Positions 5,513-5,748 of a stretch of DNA of 5,748 nucleotides are shown here, one piece after another. The position numbers and the translations under genes were made by a program. This DNA is from Candidatus Methanophagales archaeon. Lineage in GTDB: Archaea > Halobacteriota > Syntropharchaeia > Alkanophagales > Methanospirareceae. The notes under the pieces were generated by a model. It saw only the letters and a program-made list of their open reading frames with translations, ran no database searches and was not told where the DNA came from. Position 1 is the first letter of the stretch; each line of letters opens with the position of its first letter. The stretch lies in contig PIXU01000219.1 in assembly GCA_003601795.1 (NCBI GenBank), positions 1 through 5,748 on the forward strand. The letters run 5' to 3'.

Positions 5513-5523
5513 ACATTTAAACA
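5513..5523 (+). promoter_or_regulatory. TATA box candidate for the UbiD-family gene
   Basis: ACATTTAAACA is centred about 24 bases before the ATG at 5542, the spacing expected between an archaeal TATA box and the transcription start. That would make the message leaderless, in agreement with the lack of any Shine-Dalgarno sequence in GCTACCAAAAA before the ATG. An alternative is TTTATTTTTATG at about 5496-5505. Confidence 0.4.
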
Positions 5524-5541
5524 TTGATTAGCTACCAAAAA

Positions 5542-5748
5542 ATGAGAGAATTTAAAGATAGGATGGCGAAGGAAGGGAAGTTAATAGAGATTGAGCGTGA
5601 AGTATCGTCAAAATATGAGGTTGCAGATATTTATGTCGAGCTGGAACGAAAAGGCAACAAACTGCCTGTCCTTTTTCATTCCGTTGATGGCATGCAGAAT
5701 GTCAAAGTCATAATGAATGTAGTTGGCGGGCGGCAAATACTGGCAGAA
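5542..5748 (+). CDS. UbiD-family decarboxylase, N-terminal part
   Basis: The ATG at 5542 opens 69 codons that run off the right edge. The protein begins MREFKDRMAKEGKLIEI, then EREVSSKYEVADI, LPVLFHSVDGM and VIMNVVGGRQILAE. This matches the N-terminus of UbiD enzymes: an REF...LEKEGELxxI opening, a D/E-x-EVS-x-x-YE segment, a LLFENVKG-like strand and an NVxGSRExIA segment. UbiD enzymes use prenylated FMN for reversible non-oxidative decarboxylation. In many archaea a member decarboxylates trans-anhydromevalonate 5-phosphate in the modified mevalonate pathway; others act on polyprenyl-hydroxybenzoate or aromatic acids. The catalytic Glu-Arg-Glu and cofactor site lie beyond the window, so the substrate cannot be told. 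The start is supported by homology reaching the first residues. It is transcribed away from the minus-strand genes, with the hairpin array in between. Confidence 0.8.
   Translation, partial: MREFKDRMAKEGKLIEIEREVSSKYEVADIYVELERKGNKLPVLFHSVDGMQNVKVIMNVVGGRQILAE

Overview
The window looks like a piece of an archaeal, probably euryarchaeal, chromosome. The evidence is a presenilin-type (GxGD) membrane protease at the left edge, a UbiD-family decarboxylase at the right edge, A+T-rich TATA-like promoter elements and starts with no obvious Shine-Dalgarno sequence. An anaerobic lineage such as the ANME-1/Syntrophoarchaeum group would fit, but that is a guess; no marker gene here settles it.

Layout. 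(1) 2-301, plus strand: C-terminal end of the presenilin-like protease, running in from outside the window. (2) 302-543: convergent spacer with a short tandem repeat and two small inverted repeats followed by a T-run. (3) 4511-544, minus strand: one RHS/YD-repeat gene filling most of the window. It reads as signal peptide, DUF6531-like N-terminal domain, about 40 YD repeats and a short acidic coiled-coil tail. It is broken in three places: an in-frame TGA at 4322-4320, a one-base frameshift near 3984, and an in-frame TGA at 1365-1363. Restoring one base gives exactly 1323 codons. (4) 5206-4699, minus strand: a small membrane-anchored protein with a beta-rich domain, also frameshifted at a TA run near 5075. 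(5) 5207-5541: divergent spacer with an array of short perfect hairpins flanked by an inverted pair of 13-base motifs. (6) 5542-5748, plus strand: N-terminus of the UbiD-family enzyme, running off the right edge.

The two flanking genes look ordinary and intact as far as they are visible. Both genes between them, on the opposite strand, encode exported or surface-type proteins and carry four reading-frame lesions in all. The simplest reading is an accessory surface-protein island decaying between two core genes. Sequencing or assembly error is the main alternative, because both frameshifts sit in short mono- or dinucleotide runs. I do not see a convincing new defence or mobile system. The most unusual elements are the hairpin array in the divergent promoter region, the two-unit periodicity of the YD repeats, and an RHS protein that ends in a coiled coil instead of a recognisable toxin.
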